A stretch of DNA of 64,000 nt from Clostridia bacterium. Its GTDB lineage: Bacteria > Bacillota > Clostridia > Oscillospirales > Acutalibacteraceae. This document shows positions 7,903-15,032 of this stretch, piece by piece. The notes below the pieces were generated by a model. It saw nothing but the letters and a program-made list of their open reading frames with translations, searched no databases and had not been told where the DNA came from. The DNA is taken from assembly GCA_017622555.1 (NCBI GenBank), contig JAGAQV010000022.1, positions 1-64,000 on the forward strand, given 5' to 3'. How positions within the stretch are numbered: position 1 is the stretch's first letter; the number at the start of each line of letters is the position of its first letter. Made by a program: the position numbers and the translations under genes.

Positions 7903-8547
7903 ATGAAAAAAAGTAAAATTATTGCAATTTCTGTTTTGTCGGTAATTTTTGTTACTGTTTTCACCTTAATGCTTACGGGTGCGCTTTCGGGCATTGAACC
8001 CGCTACAGGCAAGCCGCTTTTACATACACTTTTAAACCCCAATGCTGAAATGAGTGAATTTATGCATCATTTCACCATTTTTGGTGACACAATTTTGGAC
8101 GTATTTATTATTGCGGTTTTAGTGTTTGTACCTGTAACTACTAAACAGGTTGGTATTCCCGTGGCATCCACTGCAATTGTTTCGACCGTTTTAAACAAGG
8201 TTATCAAAGCAATTGTTGCACGTCCCCGCCCCGAAGCTGATTTTCGCCTTTTAGAAATTCACAGTCCCAGCTTTCCAAGCGGTCACGCTATGAATAATGC
8301 GGCAATTTATGTTGCTATAATGATGTGCCTTTTACCCCTTTGCAAAACCAAATGGCAAAAGGGAATTGTAATTGCAATTTTCACAATTATTCCACTTGTA
8401 ATTGGTATTACACGTGTTTACTTTAATGTTCACTATGCTTCTGATGTGGTTTGCGGCTGGTGTCTGGGTGCCATTGTTGCCCTTGTTATGACCGAGCTTG
8501 TAAAACCCGGTCTTACTAATTTTTCAAAGCTAAAAAAGGGTGCTTAA
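7903..8547 (+). CDS. PAP2-family membrane phosphatase
   Basis: A 214-residue integral membrane protein of the type-2 phosphatidic acid phosphatase family, which dephosphorylates lipid phosphates such as undecaprenyl pyrophosphate or phosphatidate at the membrane. The three family motifs are present in order: KAIVARPRP (about residue 103), PSFPSGH (about 122-128, catalytic His) and TRVYFNVHYASD (about 168-179). There are an N-terminal membrane anchor and about five further hydrophobic segments. It overlaps or abuts ispD, so it may belong to an isoprenoid operon, and recycling of undecaprenyl pyrophosphate is a reasonable guess. The substrate is not determined. Confidence 0.88.
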   Translation: MKKSKIIAISVLSVIFVTVFTLMLTGALSGIEPATGKPLLHTLLNPNAEMSEFMHHFTIFGDTILDVFIIAVLVFVPVTTKQVGIPVASTAIVSTVLNKVIKAIVARPRPEADFRLLEIHSPSFPSGHAMNNAAIYVAIMMCLLPLCKTKWQKGIVIAIFTIIPLVIGITRVYFNVHYASDVVCGWCLGAIVALVMTELVKPGLTNFSKLKKGA

Positions 8548-8548
8548 T

Positions 8549-9280
8549 ATGAATATTACCAAGCCCTCGCTTCAGTATGAAGTGACAAGCGAAAAAACAC
8601 AGGGTATTCCTGTTATAGTTGTTGCGGCGGGCTCGTCTACAAGAATGGGCAAAAACAAGCAGCTTATAAACGTTTGCGGGCTGCCCGTGCTTGTGCGCAC
8701 CTTAAAGGCCTTTGAGCAGTGTGAGGGTGTTTCAAGGATGATTCTTGTGGCTTCAAGTGATATGGTTTTAGAATACCAAAAGATGTGCGACAGCTATATG
8801 CTTACAAAGGTCAGCGACATTGTTGAAGGTGGAAGTAACCGTCAGGAATCGGTACTGTGCGGCATTAAACAGCTTAAAGACGATGACGAATTTGTGCTTA
8901 TTCACGACGGCGCACGTCCATTAGTGAGTGAAGCCATTATAAACCGTGTTATAGACGGGCTTAAAAAATATTCCGCCGTTACACCCGTTGTTAAGGTTAA
9001 GGACACTATAAAGGAAATTGACCAAAACGGTGTGGTTATAAAAACGGTTAAGCGTGACGCTTTGGTACAGGTGCAAACCCCACAGGGTGTTAACGTTAAG
9101 CAGTACCTTTCAGCCGTCAAGAACAAGGATTTAAGCATTTTTACCGACGATGTTTCAATATTTGAGGCGACGGGATATAAGGTTTTAACGGTTGAAGGCG
9201 ACTATAAAAACATTAAAATTACTACACCTGACGACGTTTTAATTGCTGAAGCTTTTTTGAAAGGGGATAATTCCGAATGA
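8549..9280 (+). CDS. ispD: 2-C-methyl-D-erythritol 4-phosphate cytidylyltransferase
   Basis: Third step of the MEP isoprenoid pathway: MEP plus CTP gives CDP-ME. The 243-residue protein has the nucleotide-binding loop [15 protein letters not shown] near residue 25, the HDGARPLV block and the late DDVSIFE and [10 protein letters not shown] motifs. The ATG at 8549 is chosen rather than GTG 8540, since AAGGGTG lies upstream; the stop of the PAP2 gene directly precedes it. It overlaps ispF by four bases (ATGA), a sign of translational coupling. Residues 1-20 are an extra N-terminal extension compared with the usual enzyme. Confidence 0.96.
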   Translation: MNITKPSLQYEVTSEKTQGIPVIVVAAGSSTRMGKNKQLINVCGLPVLVRTLKAFEQCEGVSRMILVASSDMVLEYQKMCDSYMLTKVSDIVEGGSNRQESVLCGIKQLKDDDEFVLIHDGARPLVSEAIINRVIDGLKKYSAVTPVVKVKDTIKEIDQNGVVIKTVKRDALVQVQTPQGVNVKQYLSAVKNKDLSIFTDDVSIFEATGYKVLTVEGDYKNIKITTPDDVLIAEAFLKGDNSE

Positions 9281-9744
9281 GAATAGGTCACGGTTATGAT
9301 GTGCACAAATTTTGTGATAACAGAAAGCTTATTATCGGCGGGGTTGAAATTCCTTATGAAAAAGGGCTTTTGGGTCACAGCGATGCCGACGTTTTGCTTC
9401 ATGCTGTAAGCGATGCGCTTTTGGGCGCTGCAGCGCTTGGAGATATCGGCAAGCATTTTCCCGACAATGCAAACGAATTTTTAAATATTGACAGCCGAAT
9501 TTTGCTCAGACGTGTTGTTGGTCTTTTAAAGGATAACGGCTTTATGGTGGGTAACATAGATGCCACCGTTATTGCCCAAAAGCCTAAAATGGCGCCCTTT
9601 ATTCAGCAAATGCGTCAAAACATTGCGGATGATTGCGGTATTGACATTAATTTTGTAAACGTTAAGGCCACCACTGAGGAGGGACTTGGCTTTACAGGGG
9701 AATTATTGGGTATTTCAGCCCATGCGGTTTGCATTATTGAGTAA
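9277..9744 (+). CDS. ispF: 2-C-methyl-D-erythritol 2,4-cyclodiphosphate synthase
   Basis: Cyclises CDP-ME 2-phosphate to MEcPP in the MEP pathway. At 155 residues it has the usual length. Zinc-binding DVH is at residues 8-10, the [12 protein letters not shown] block follows, and [11 protein letters not shown] and [11 protein letters not shown] are both intact. It starts inside the last codon of ispD. The pair is separate here, not fused as ispDF. Confidence 0.97.
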   Translation: MRIGHGYDVHKFCDNRKLIIGGVEIPYEKGLLGHSDADVLLHAVSDALLGAAALGDIGKHFPDNANEFLNIDSRILLRRVVGLLKDNGFMVGNIDATVIAQKPKMAPFIQQMRQNIADDCGIDINFVNVKATTEEGLGFTGELLGISAHAVCIIE

Positions 9745-9783
9745 TAAAAAATAAAAAATCATCATACCCTTAAACGAGGGGAT

Positions 9784-10215
9784 ATGATGAAGCCTTATTT
9801 TATTTTCACAAAAAGAGGACTGGCCGTGATGTTGGCGCTTACAGTTTTGGCGCTTATAATTCTCGGCCAATTTTCAACCTTGAATTACAGTTTTTCTGAT
9901 GGGTCAACCCACCAAAAAAGAATGGAGTTTTTAAGCTTTATTGGTGTAAATGTAAACGAGACGGCGGTAGCGGTTAAGAAAACCGTAATACCTCAGGAAA
10001 TTGACGGTAATACTTTGCAATATAATGAAATTCAGAAAAAAGCAGGGTTTGATTTATTAAAATTTCGTGGAAAGGCCGCTACTATTTACAGCTATTCGTT
10101 AATTGAAAATTCACAAAAGGTTGTAACCATTGTTGTGGTTGACGACAAAATAATTGCAGGGGATATAACCGATTATTTAAGCGGTGAAATAGCCCCTCTT
10201 ACAAAGGAAAAATGA
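9784..10215 (+). CDS. DUF4830 membrane-anchored protein
   Basis: A 143-residue protein with one hydrophobic segment at about residues 13-30 and an extracytoplasmic remainder. The body (KRMEFLSFIGVNVNE, VIPQEIDGNTLQYNE, KKAGFDLLKFRGK, DDKIIAGDITDYLSG) fits, from memory, the DUF4830 pattern, whose role is unknown. GAGGGG precedes the start. It follows ispF after 39 bases and directly abuts the pseudouridine synthase gene, so it looks like part of the same operon. DUF4830 proteins are often seen in sporulating Clostridia; a function is not proposed. Confidence 0.75.
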   Translation: MMKPYFIFTKRGLAVMLALTVLALIILGQFSTLNYSFSDGSTHQKRMEFLSFIGVNVNETAVAVKKTVIPQEIDGNTLQYNEIQKKAGFDLLKFRGKAATIYSYSLIENSQKVVTIVVVDDKIIAGDITDYLSGEIAPLTKEK

Positions 10216-10926
10216 ATGAAACAAGAACGATTTGACAAAATAATATCGACACAGTTTAATATCTCCCGCAGGGATGCTAGAATTGCCATTAGGCGTGGAA
10301 AAGCCACATTAAACGGTAAAATTTTACGTGATTTCGGCGCCCTTGTAGACGTTGATGCCGACATTACGTTTAACGGACAAGCGTTAAATTATAAGCAATA
10401 CATTTACATTTTAATGAACAAGCCCAAGGGAGTTTTATCAGCAAGCAGTGACAAGAAAAAACAAACCGTGGTTGACTTGGTGCCCGAAAATTTAAAGCGA
10501 AATGGTCTTTTCCCTGTTGGGCGACTTGATAAGGATACCACAGGCTTTTTAATTATTACCGACGACGGCGATTTTGCACACAAGGCAATTTCCCCAAAAT
10601 ATGAGGTATATAAAAGCTACCTTGTAACCCTTGACGGCAAATTAACCGACGAAATGGTCAAGGCTTTTGCCGACGGTATAGTTTTGGCCGACGGTACGCT
10701 TTGCCGTAAGGCCGTGCTCACAATACTTGGTGAAAACACTGCAAGGGTTAAAATCTGCGAGGGCAAATATCATCAAATTAAAAGAATGTTTGGTGTTGTG
10801 GGCCTTGGTGTAAACGAGCTAAAACGGGAAGCTGTAGGCGGGCTTTCACTTCCCCCAAAATTGAAGGAGGGCTGTTGTGTGGAATTGTCTTTGGAAGAAA
10901 TACAGGCAATATTCACCAATAGTTAA
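10216..10926 (+). CDS. Pseudouridine synthase, RsuA/RluB/E/F type
   Basis: Isomerises a uridine in rRNA. The 236-residue protein has an N-terminal S4 RNA-binding domain (residues 1-60), the catalytic block GLFPVGRLDKDTTGFLIIT with the active-site Asp near residue 103, and the KYHQIKRMFGVVG motif near residue 190. The short length and single S4 domain fit RsuA (16S U516) best, but the specific site cannot be proved. The ATG directly follows the stop of the DUF4830 gene. Confidence 0.9.
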   Translation: MKQERFDKIISTQFNISRRDARIAIRRGKATLNGKILRDFGALVDVDADITFNGQALNYKQYIYILMNKPKGVLSASSDKKKQTVVDLVPENLKRNGLFPVGRLDKDTTGFLIITDDGDFAHKAISPKYEVYKSYLVTLDGKLTDEMVKAFADGIVLADGTLCRKAVLTILGENTARVKICEGKYHQIKRMFGVVGLGVNELKREAVGGLSLPPKLKEGCCVELSLEEIQAIFTNS

Positions 10927-11013
10927 CATTTTAACAGCAAAATAACCAAAAGATAATTTGTAACATTGTTTAGATTTTGCATAGCATTTCGATAAAGTAT
11001 TTGTTATAATAAT

Positions 11014-11019
11014 TGTATA
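11014..11019 (+). promoter_or_regulatory. Probable -10 box for the UgpC-type ATPase gene
   Basis: A TTGTTATAATAATTGTATAAAAT stretch near 10999-11022 contains an extended-type -10 TATAAT. No good -35 at 16-18 bases was found, so the exact promoter is unsettled. Confidence 0.35.
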
Positions 11020-11073
11020 AAATTTGGAGTAATATGCCCCACATAAAATAAAACAGCACAGGAGACATTAAGT

Positions 11074-12216
11074 ATGGCAAGTTTATCACTTCGTAATGTT
11101 TACAAGAAGTACCCCGGCGGCGTAGTTGCCGTAACAGACTTCAATCTTGAAATTAAGGATAAGGAATTTATCGTATTCGTTGGTCCTTCAGGTTGTGGTA
11201 AGTCCACCACTCTTCGTATGGTTGCAGGTCTTGAAGAAATTTCTGAAGGCGAAATTTACATCGGTGACCGTCTTATCAATGACGTTGCTCCTAAAGATCG
11301 TGATATCGCAATGGTTTTCCAGAACTATGCGCTTTATCCTCATATGACCGTGTTTGATAACATGGCATTCGGTCTTAAGCTTCGTAAAACTCCTAAGGAT
11401 GAAATCAAGCGTCGTGTAGAAGAAGCTGCTCGCATTCTTGACATTGAACACCTTCTTGAGCGTAAGCCCAAGGCTTTGTCTGGTGGTCAGCGTCAGCGTG
11501 TTGCTTTAGGTCGTGCTATCGTTCGTGAACCTAAGGTATTCTTACTTGACGAACCTCTTTCAAACTTGGACGCTAAGCTTCGTGCACAAATGCGTACCGA
11601 AATTTCTAAGCTCCATCAGCGTTTGGGTACAACCTTTATCTACGTTACCCACGACCAGACTGAAGCTATGACCATGGCTTCTCGTATCGTTGTTATGAAG
11701 AGCGGTGTTATCCAACAGGTTGACACACCTCAAAATCTTTACCTCTATCCTTGCAACCTCTTCGTTGCAGGCTTTATCGGTTCACCTCAGATGAACTTTA
11801 TCGAAGCAAAGCTTCTTAAAGAAGGTAACGATTTCTTCGTGGAATACGGTACTGAAGATACCAAGACCCGTGCAGGTGTTAAGTTTAAGGTTAAGCTTCC
11901 TGCAAGCAAGAATAAGGACAACTGTCTCGAAGCTTATGCTGGTAAGGAAGTTATTATGGGTATCCGTCCTGAAAACGTTCACAACGAACCCGAACTTATT
12001 GCTGCTAATAAAGACGGTATTGTTGAAGCAACTGTTGAAGTTACTGAACTTATGGGTGCTGAAACCTACCTTTACATGAACAGTGAAGAACAGGCAATCA
12101 ATGCACGTGTTGCTCCTACTAGCACTGCTAAGCCCGGCGACAAGATTGAAATTGCTCTTGAAACCGACAAGATTCACCTCTTCGATAAGGATACTGAGCT
12201 TACAATTTGCAATTAA
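11074..12216 (+). CDS. ugpC: ABC transporter ATP-binding protein, UgpC/MsmX type
   Basis: A 380-residue ATPase that powers carbohydrate importers of the CUT1 family. Walker [10 protein letters not shown] (about residues 38-46), the Q-loop, signature LSGGQRQR and Walker B VFLLDEP are all intact. The C-terminal 140 residues form the MalK-like OB/regulatory domain, with MGIRPENVH near residue 312. Neither a permease nor a binding-protein gene is next to it, as is usual for shared MsmX-like ATPases that serve many sugar importers. An AGGAG site precedes the start. The codon choice is strongly biased (CGT, CTT, GGT), which suggests high expression. Confidence 0.95.
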   Translation: MASLSLRNVYKKYPGGVVAVTDFNLEIKDKEFIVFVGPSGCGKSTTLRMVAGLEEISEGEIYIGDRLINDVAPKDRDIAMVFQNYALYPHMTVFDNMAFGLKLRKTPKDEIKRRVEEAARILDIEHLLERKPKALSGGQRQRVALGRAIVREPKVFLLDEPLSNLDAKLRAQMRTEISKLHQRLGTTFIYVTHDQTEAMTMASRIVVMKSGVIQQVDTPQNLYLYPCNLFVAGFIGSPQMNFIEAKLLKEGNDFFVEYGTEDTKTRAGVKFKVKLPASKNKDNCLEAYAGKEVIMGIRPENVHNEPELIAANKDGIVEATVEVTELMGAETYLYMNSEEQAINARVAPTSTAKPGDKIEIALETDKIHLFDKDTELTICN

Positions 12217-12234
12217 TTTAAAATTAATTACATT

Positions 12235-12269
12235 CACCCCAAAGGCCAAAAGTCTTTGGGGTGCTTTTT
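12235..12269 (+). terminator. Terminator of the UgpC-type ATPase gene
   Basis: CACCCCAAAG against CTTTGGGGTG followed by CTTTTT. Confidence 0.92.
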
Positions 12270-12273
12270 ATAT

Positions 12274-12512
12274 AAAAAAACCACCTGATATAAGCCAGGT
12301 GGGTTTAGCGGAAGTTATCTATACGAGATCCCGTTTTGCCGTAAAGTGCTTAATGATAACCTGCAGTACAGCAGGTGGGTGCACACCGCGTAACTTCGAG
12401 CTCCCTTCTTCCGAACTCGGCACAGCCGCGGGAGGTCTGCATTCCCATTACACGAGAGTATTGCCCCAAAAATTAAAAGTGTAGGGTTATATAAGCAACG
12501 GTCCGCGAACAA
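12274..12512 (-). ncRNA. ssrS: 6S RNA-like regulatory RNA
   Basis: About 210 bases of the minus strand fold into one long, interrupted rod. The outer ends pair (GCGGA with TCCGC; CCC with GGG). Middle helices pair CGTGTAA with TTACGCG, and a closing hairpin pairs CTCCC with GGGAG around GCCGAGTTCGG. Large internal bulges lie on both sides, as expected for the promoter-mimic bubble of 6S RNA, which binds the sigma-A holoenzyme. A hairpin (CCACCTG/CAGGTGG, 12281-12302) followed by seven T bases on the minus strand terminates it. The identification rests on shape and remembered consensus, not a covariance search. The 5' end is approximate and no clear promoter was found. SRP, RNase P and tmRNA signatures are absent. 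Confidence 0.65.
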
Positions 12513-12553
12513 AACAGGACCTTAAATAATCTTTTTGATTTTAAGTTTGTCTT

Positions 12554-12589
12554 AACACCTCGAAGTACTTATAGTACGTCTTCGGCGTT
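12554..12589. other. Unassigned hairpin between 6S-like RNA and DUF1292 gene
   Basis: AACACC and CGAAG pair with CTTCG and CGTT around a TACTTATAGTA palindrome. There is no T run on the plus strand. It lies between the DUF1292 stop and the 5' end of the 6S-like RNA and could end the DUF1292 transcript. Confidence 0.4.
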
Positions 12590-12617
12590 GTAATTCCAGT
12601 AAAATTTAATAATAGTA

Positions 12618-12923
12618 TTACTTGTTATCAATTTCAAAAAAATCTTCTAAACGGTCAATAAAAGCATCAGCGATGGTTTCATATTCGTCATCGTCTTCAA
12701 TTTCGTAAAAATATTCTTCGCCGTTTTCTTCGCCAACCTTAACAATTACCAATTCTCCGCTTTCGCTGAGCATTTTCTGGGGGTCGTCATAGGTGGGGAG
12801 AAGCGCTAAATACCTTGCTTCATCGGTTTCAATAGCGTCAAGCACCTCAAATGTGTATTCCTTACCATCATCATCTGAAAGGGTTATTAAGTCGGGGTTA
12901 TATTCCTTTTCAATTTCAGCCAT
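12618..12923 (-). CDS. DUF1292 (YrzB-like) protein
   Basis: A 101-residue, highly acidic cytoplasmic protein. The layout ITLSDDDGKEYTFEVLDAIE, YLALLP, ELVIVKVGEENGEEYF and EDDDEYETIADAF is typical of the DUF1292 family (YrzB in B. subtilis), whose members sit near alaS/ruvX loci in many Firmicutes; none of those neighbours is here. AAGGAG precedes the ATG. Function unknown. Confidence 0.88.
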   Translation of the reverse strand: MAEIEKEYNPDLITLSDDDGKEYTFEVLDAIETDEARYLALLPTYDDPQKMLSESGELVIVKVGEENGEEYFYEIEDDDEYETIADAFIDRLEDFFEIDNK

Positions 12924-13084
12924 AATAAATTACTCCTTAAATTATATTTTATGTTTTTTAAATTCAAAAATACAAAGGGGTATAAATTTATCCCTTTACT
13001 GTCTTCTATTTTATCACAAGTGACTAAAAAAGCATAGATTTTTTGAACAATTTGTAAAAATTAACAAAAGTTATTAACTTTTAC
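12924..13084. other. AT-rich intergenic, no gene seen
   Basis: A spacer between two divergent transcription units. It probably holds the DUF1292 promoter (a TATAAT on the minus strand close to the start). No RNA or repeat was recognised. Confidence 0.4.
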
Positions 13085-13113
13085 TTGACTTTTTGTGCAC
13101 TATACATTACAAT
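13085..13113 (+). promoter_or_regulatory. Strong sigma-A promoter of the 13.1-13.8 kb locus
   Basis: TTGACT (13085-13090), a 17-base spacer and TACAAT (13108-13113). A GGAGGAG site follows at 13131. Confidence 0.8.
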
Positions 13114-13145
13114 AAAGACAGAAAAAGAAAGGAGGAGTCAAAAAA

Positions 13146-13184
13146 ATGAAAGATTTAACTCCACCTGAAAGTTATCTTAAATAA
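13146..13184 (+). CDS. Candidate micro-ORF, 12 residues (MKDLTPPESYLK)
   Basis: It has a textbook GGAGGAG site eight bases upstream and is the first ATG after the promoter at 13085, so translation is plausible. It could be a leader peptide. No homolog is known to me. Confidence 0.4.
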   Translation: MKDLTPPESYLK

Positions 13185-13458
13185 ACGAAAGGCGTGATTC
13201 CAATGAAGTAAGAATACTTAAATAACAAAATTTTAAGTTTGTGATCTTTTAAATCTTTAAAAAAGGTTTTCAGAAAACTGGTTTAAAAGTGTGAATTTGG
13301 TTTTGATATTTAAGCGGGCCCGAAAGGGACTTTAAAAAATATAAATTTTAAATGTTAATATGGTCTTGTAAATAATTTAATAAAGGCGGGAAGAGTTTTC
13401 ATTTAGGTTAGTTTTTTCCAGTAGGATTTAACAGATTATAAACCCCCGGTGATGCTTT

Positions 13459-13491
13459 ATGAAAGTTAAAATTTATTTTATCAAAAAATAA
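13459..13491 (+). CDS. Candidate micro-ORF, 10 residues (MKVKIYFIKK)
   Basis: Preceded by CGGTGAT. It is the first member of a duplicated pair; compared with the ORF at 13570 the changes are mostly conservative (V to L, K to R, I to F), which is what selection on a peptide would give. Confidence 0.35.
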   Translation: MKVKIYFIKK

Positions 13492-13569
13492 ACTGATAAG
13501 GTGAGACCAATGTACAGTTAAATGTTAATCTGAAAAGATAGCATATATTAAAAAAGTTCGGTGATTTTA

Positions 13570-13599
13570 ATGAAATTAAGATTTTATTCCATTAAATAA
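13570..13599 (+). CDS. Candidate micro-ORF, 9 residues (MKLRFYSIK)
   Basis: Second member of the duplicated pair, preceded by CGGTGAT and ending in the same TAAAC context as the first copy. Confidence 0.35.
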   Translation: MKLRFYSIK

Positions 13600-13617
13600 A
13601 CTGTAAGGGTGAGTCCA

Positions 13618-13656
13618 ATGTACAATTTAACTTTAAAAAAGGTTTTTGTTCCGTAA
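13618..13656 (+). CDS. Candidate micro-ORF, 12 residues (MYNLTLKKVFVP)
   Basis: Starts at the ATG of the conserved AAGGGTGAGTCCAATG block. In the preceding copy the matching ATG at 13510 opens only a three-residue frame (MYS), so the coding status is doubtful and the block may be a structural RNA motif instead. Confidence 0.25.
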   Translation: MYNLTLKKVFVP

Positions 13657-13765
13657 AATAATTTTTAACTTGGGGAACGCCCCATGATATGCAGGTGCCG
13701 CATAGGGCATTAAAAACGGAAAAACGAAAGAAGAATTTTAAAAAATGAATATTGAAATAATTTAA

Positions 13766-13805
13766 CCGACTGTGTAAAATATTAGCTTACGCAGTCGGTT
13801 TTTTA
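13766..13805 (+). terminator. Terminator of the 13.1-13.8 kb locus
   Basis: CCGACTG plus GTAA against TTAC plus CAGTCGG, followed by seven T bases. Confidence 0.92.
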
Positions 13806-13810
13806 TTTAT

Positions 13811-13843
13811 AAAAAAGCATCCGCCAATTTGGCGGATGCTTTA
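13811..13843 (-). terminator. Terminator of the pth-mfd-foldase operon
   Basis: On the minus strand AAAGCATCCGCC against GGCGGATGCTTT followed by TTT. It lies just past the stop at 13851. Confidence 0.9.
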
Positions 13844-13850
13844 ACATTTA

Positions 13851-14954
13851 TTATTGATAAGAGGGTTCTTTAATTTTCTTAACCTTAAAGCGATCAACTG
13901 CGTAGCTGCTAATATCAGTCTTTGCGGTTTTGAAAACCTCGGCCATATCCTTGTTGAATTCGTCGTCCTTTAAAAGATGGCGAACAGCACTATCCATATT
14001 TTCACGGTAATAGGGGTCAGCCTTAATATCCTTTTTAATAACCAGAATGTAGCCGGCTTTTTCTTTCTTTTCAATAATCTTAACTTCGTTGGTTGCCATT
14101 TTGTTAATGTCATCGAAGTAGTCGTGGTCATAGCCTGTATCTTTAGCGCCAAGGATTTGAGCGTATTCATCAATTGGCTTAAGCTCTTCTTCCTCTTCCT
14201 CGCCTTCCTTGTCGGTTTCTTCCTTTTCCTCTTCTTTTTCCTCTTCAGGCTTTATATCGTTATAGTCGTTATAAACCTCTTCAAAGGTCTTTTTGCCTGC
14301 GTTAAGGTCTGCAAGGTAACCGTCAAGCTTGGTTTTAATTTCGGCTTTTTCAGTGTCCTTTTCGCTGCTGAAGGTAACGTCAATTAAATCAGCAATTAAA
14401 AAGTCCTTATAAAGCTTTGCTTCAACGTCAGCTGCAGCAATTTCCTTTTCGCCGCCCTCACCGTAAATATGCTGGAAATATAAGTCAGCATAGAAGGTGT
14501 CAACGTTGAATTGTAAGTAGGTGTTCCAACTTACGCCGTTAGGTTCAAAAAGCTGACCATAGCCGTAATAATACCAAGTGTAGTATGCCATATTTTGTGC
14601 TTCGCTCATTTGGTCGTCGCTAAGCTCAAGCTTAGCATCCTTGCAAAGCTTTTGGTAGGTGCCAATTTCTTCAAGAATGTCAATTGCACGGTCCTTTACC
14701 CAAGCGTCAAACTTCTTATCATCGATTTTTTGCTTGAAGTAATCGGTTTCAGCGGTGAATTTGTCACCCATAGCGGTTTGAACTTCGCTTTGACCTTCAG
14801 TGTAAGCGTTAATAAGTGCACACATATAGTAAGCTGAGGTATACTCAAAGCCGTTAACTGTAACAGCAATTTCATTTTTCTTGTGGCAGCCTGTTACCGA
14901 TAAAGCCAAAATTAAAACGATAACAGCAGCAACGATTTTTTTCATTAACTTCAT
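13851..14954 (-). CDS. Lipoprotein, SurA/PrsA-like foldase candidate
   Basis: A 367-residue secreted lipoprotein. The signal peptide (MKLMKKIV, hydrophobic core) ends in a lipobox SVTGC with the modified Cys at residue 23. After it comes a VTVNGFEYTSAYY block like the N-terminal domain of SurA/PrsA-type chaperones, then helical sequence, a very acidic low-complexity segment (about residues 235-262, nearly all Glu, Lys, Asp) and a C-terminal domain. No clear PPIase motif is seen. Position supports the call: in Clostridia a foldase-type gene commonly follows mfd. The start at 14954 is chosen because GGAGGATT lies eight bases upstream; the longer frame has no site. Probably an extracytoplasmic protein-folding helper. 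Confidence 0.7.
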   Translation of the reverse strand: MKLMKKIVAAVIVLILALSVTGCHKKNEIAVTVNGFEYTSAYYMCALINAYTEGQSEVQTAMGDKFTAETDYFKQKIDDKKFDAWVKDRAIDILEEIGTYQKLCKDAKLELSDDQMSEAQNMAYYTWYYYGYGQLFEPNGVSWNTYLQFNVDTFYADLYFQHIYGEGGEKEIAAADVEAKLYKDFLIADLIDVTFSSEKDTEKAEIKTKLDGYLADLNAGKKTFEEVYNDYNDIKPEEEKEEEKEETDKEGEEEEEELKPIDEYAQILGAKDTGYDHDYFDDINKMATNEVKIIEKKEKAGYILVIKKDIKADPYYRENMDSAVRHLLKDDEFNKDMAEVFKTAKTDISSYAVDRFKVKKIKEPSYQ

Positions 14955-15032
14955 TTTTAATCCTCCGAAGATTTTATACAATATAAATATTATATATTAA
15001 CTTAACCGAAAAGTCCACAAAAATTTTGTTAA

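Larger units (their letters stand above)
13114..13805 (+). other. Unidentified 0.7 kb transcription unit with repeated units and micro-ORFs
   Basis: Bounded by a good promoter and a strong terminator, but with no ORF longer than about 13 codons behind a ribosome binding site. Two units of about 80 bases (13447-13528 and 13558-13636) are imperfect copies. Each has CGGTGAT, an ATG-led tiny ORF ending in TAAATAAACTG or AAATAAACTG, then AAGGTGAG-CCAATGTACA. A third, shorter copy of the last part (TTAAATAAACG, AAAGGCGTGATTCCAATG) lies at 13178-13205. Hairpins include CCC-GAAA-GGG (13319-13328) and TGGGG-AACG-CCCCA (13671-13684). It may be a large structured RNA, a string of micro-peptides, or both. 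I do not recognise it. Confidence 0.6.

Noticed and set aside
12083..12484. Plus-strand ORF of 133 codons across the ugpC terminator and the 6S-like RNA
   Set aside because: It runs through a strong terminator hairpin and a structured RNA, in another frame of ugpC, and has no start site.
12274..12512. Same RNA as SRP RNA, RNase P RNA or tmRNA
   Set aside because: None of the hallmark sequences (SRP GGTCAGG-CCGGAAGG-type tip, RNase P GAGGAAAGTCC, tmRNA tRNA-like ends with a tag ORF) is present.
13146..13660. Repeated blocks as a CRISPR array
   Set aside because: Only two to three imperfect copies of unequal spacing, no constant repeat with unique spacers, and no cas genes.
13977..14387. Plus-strand ORF rich in Phe/Leu, membrane-like
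   Set aside because: It is antisense to the Glu/Lys-rich foldase segment; hydrophobicity is the usual shadow of acidic codons.
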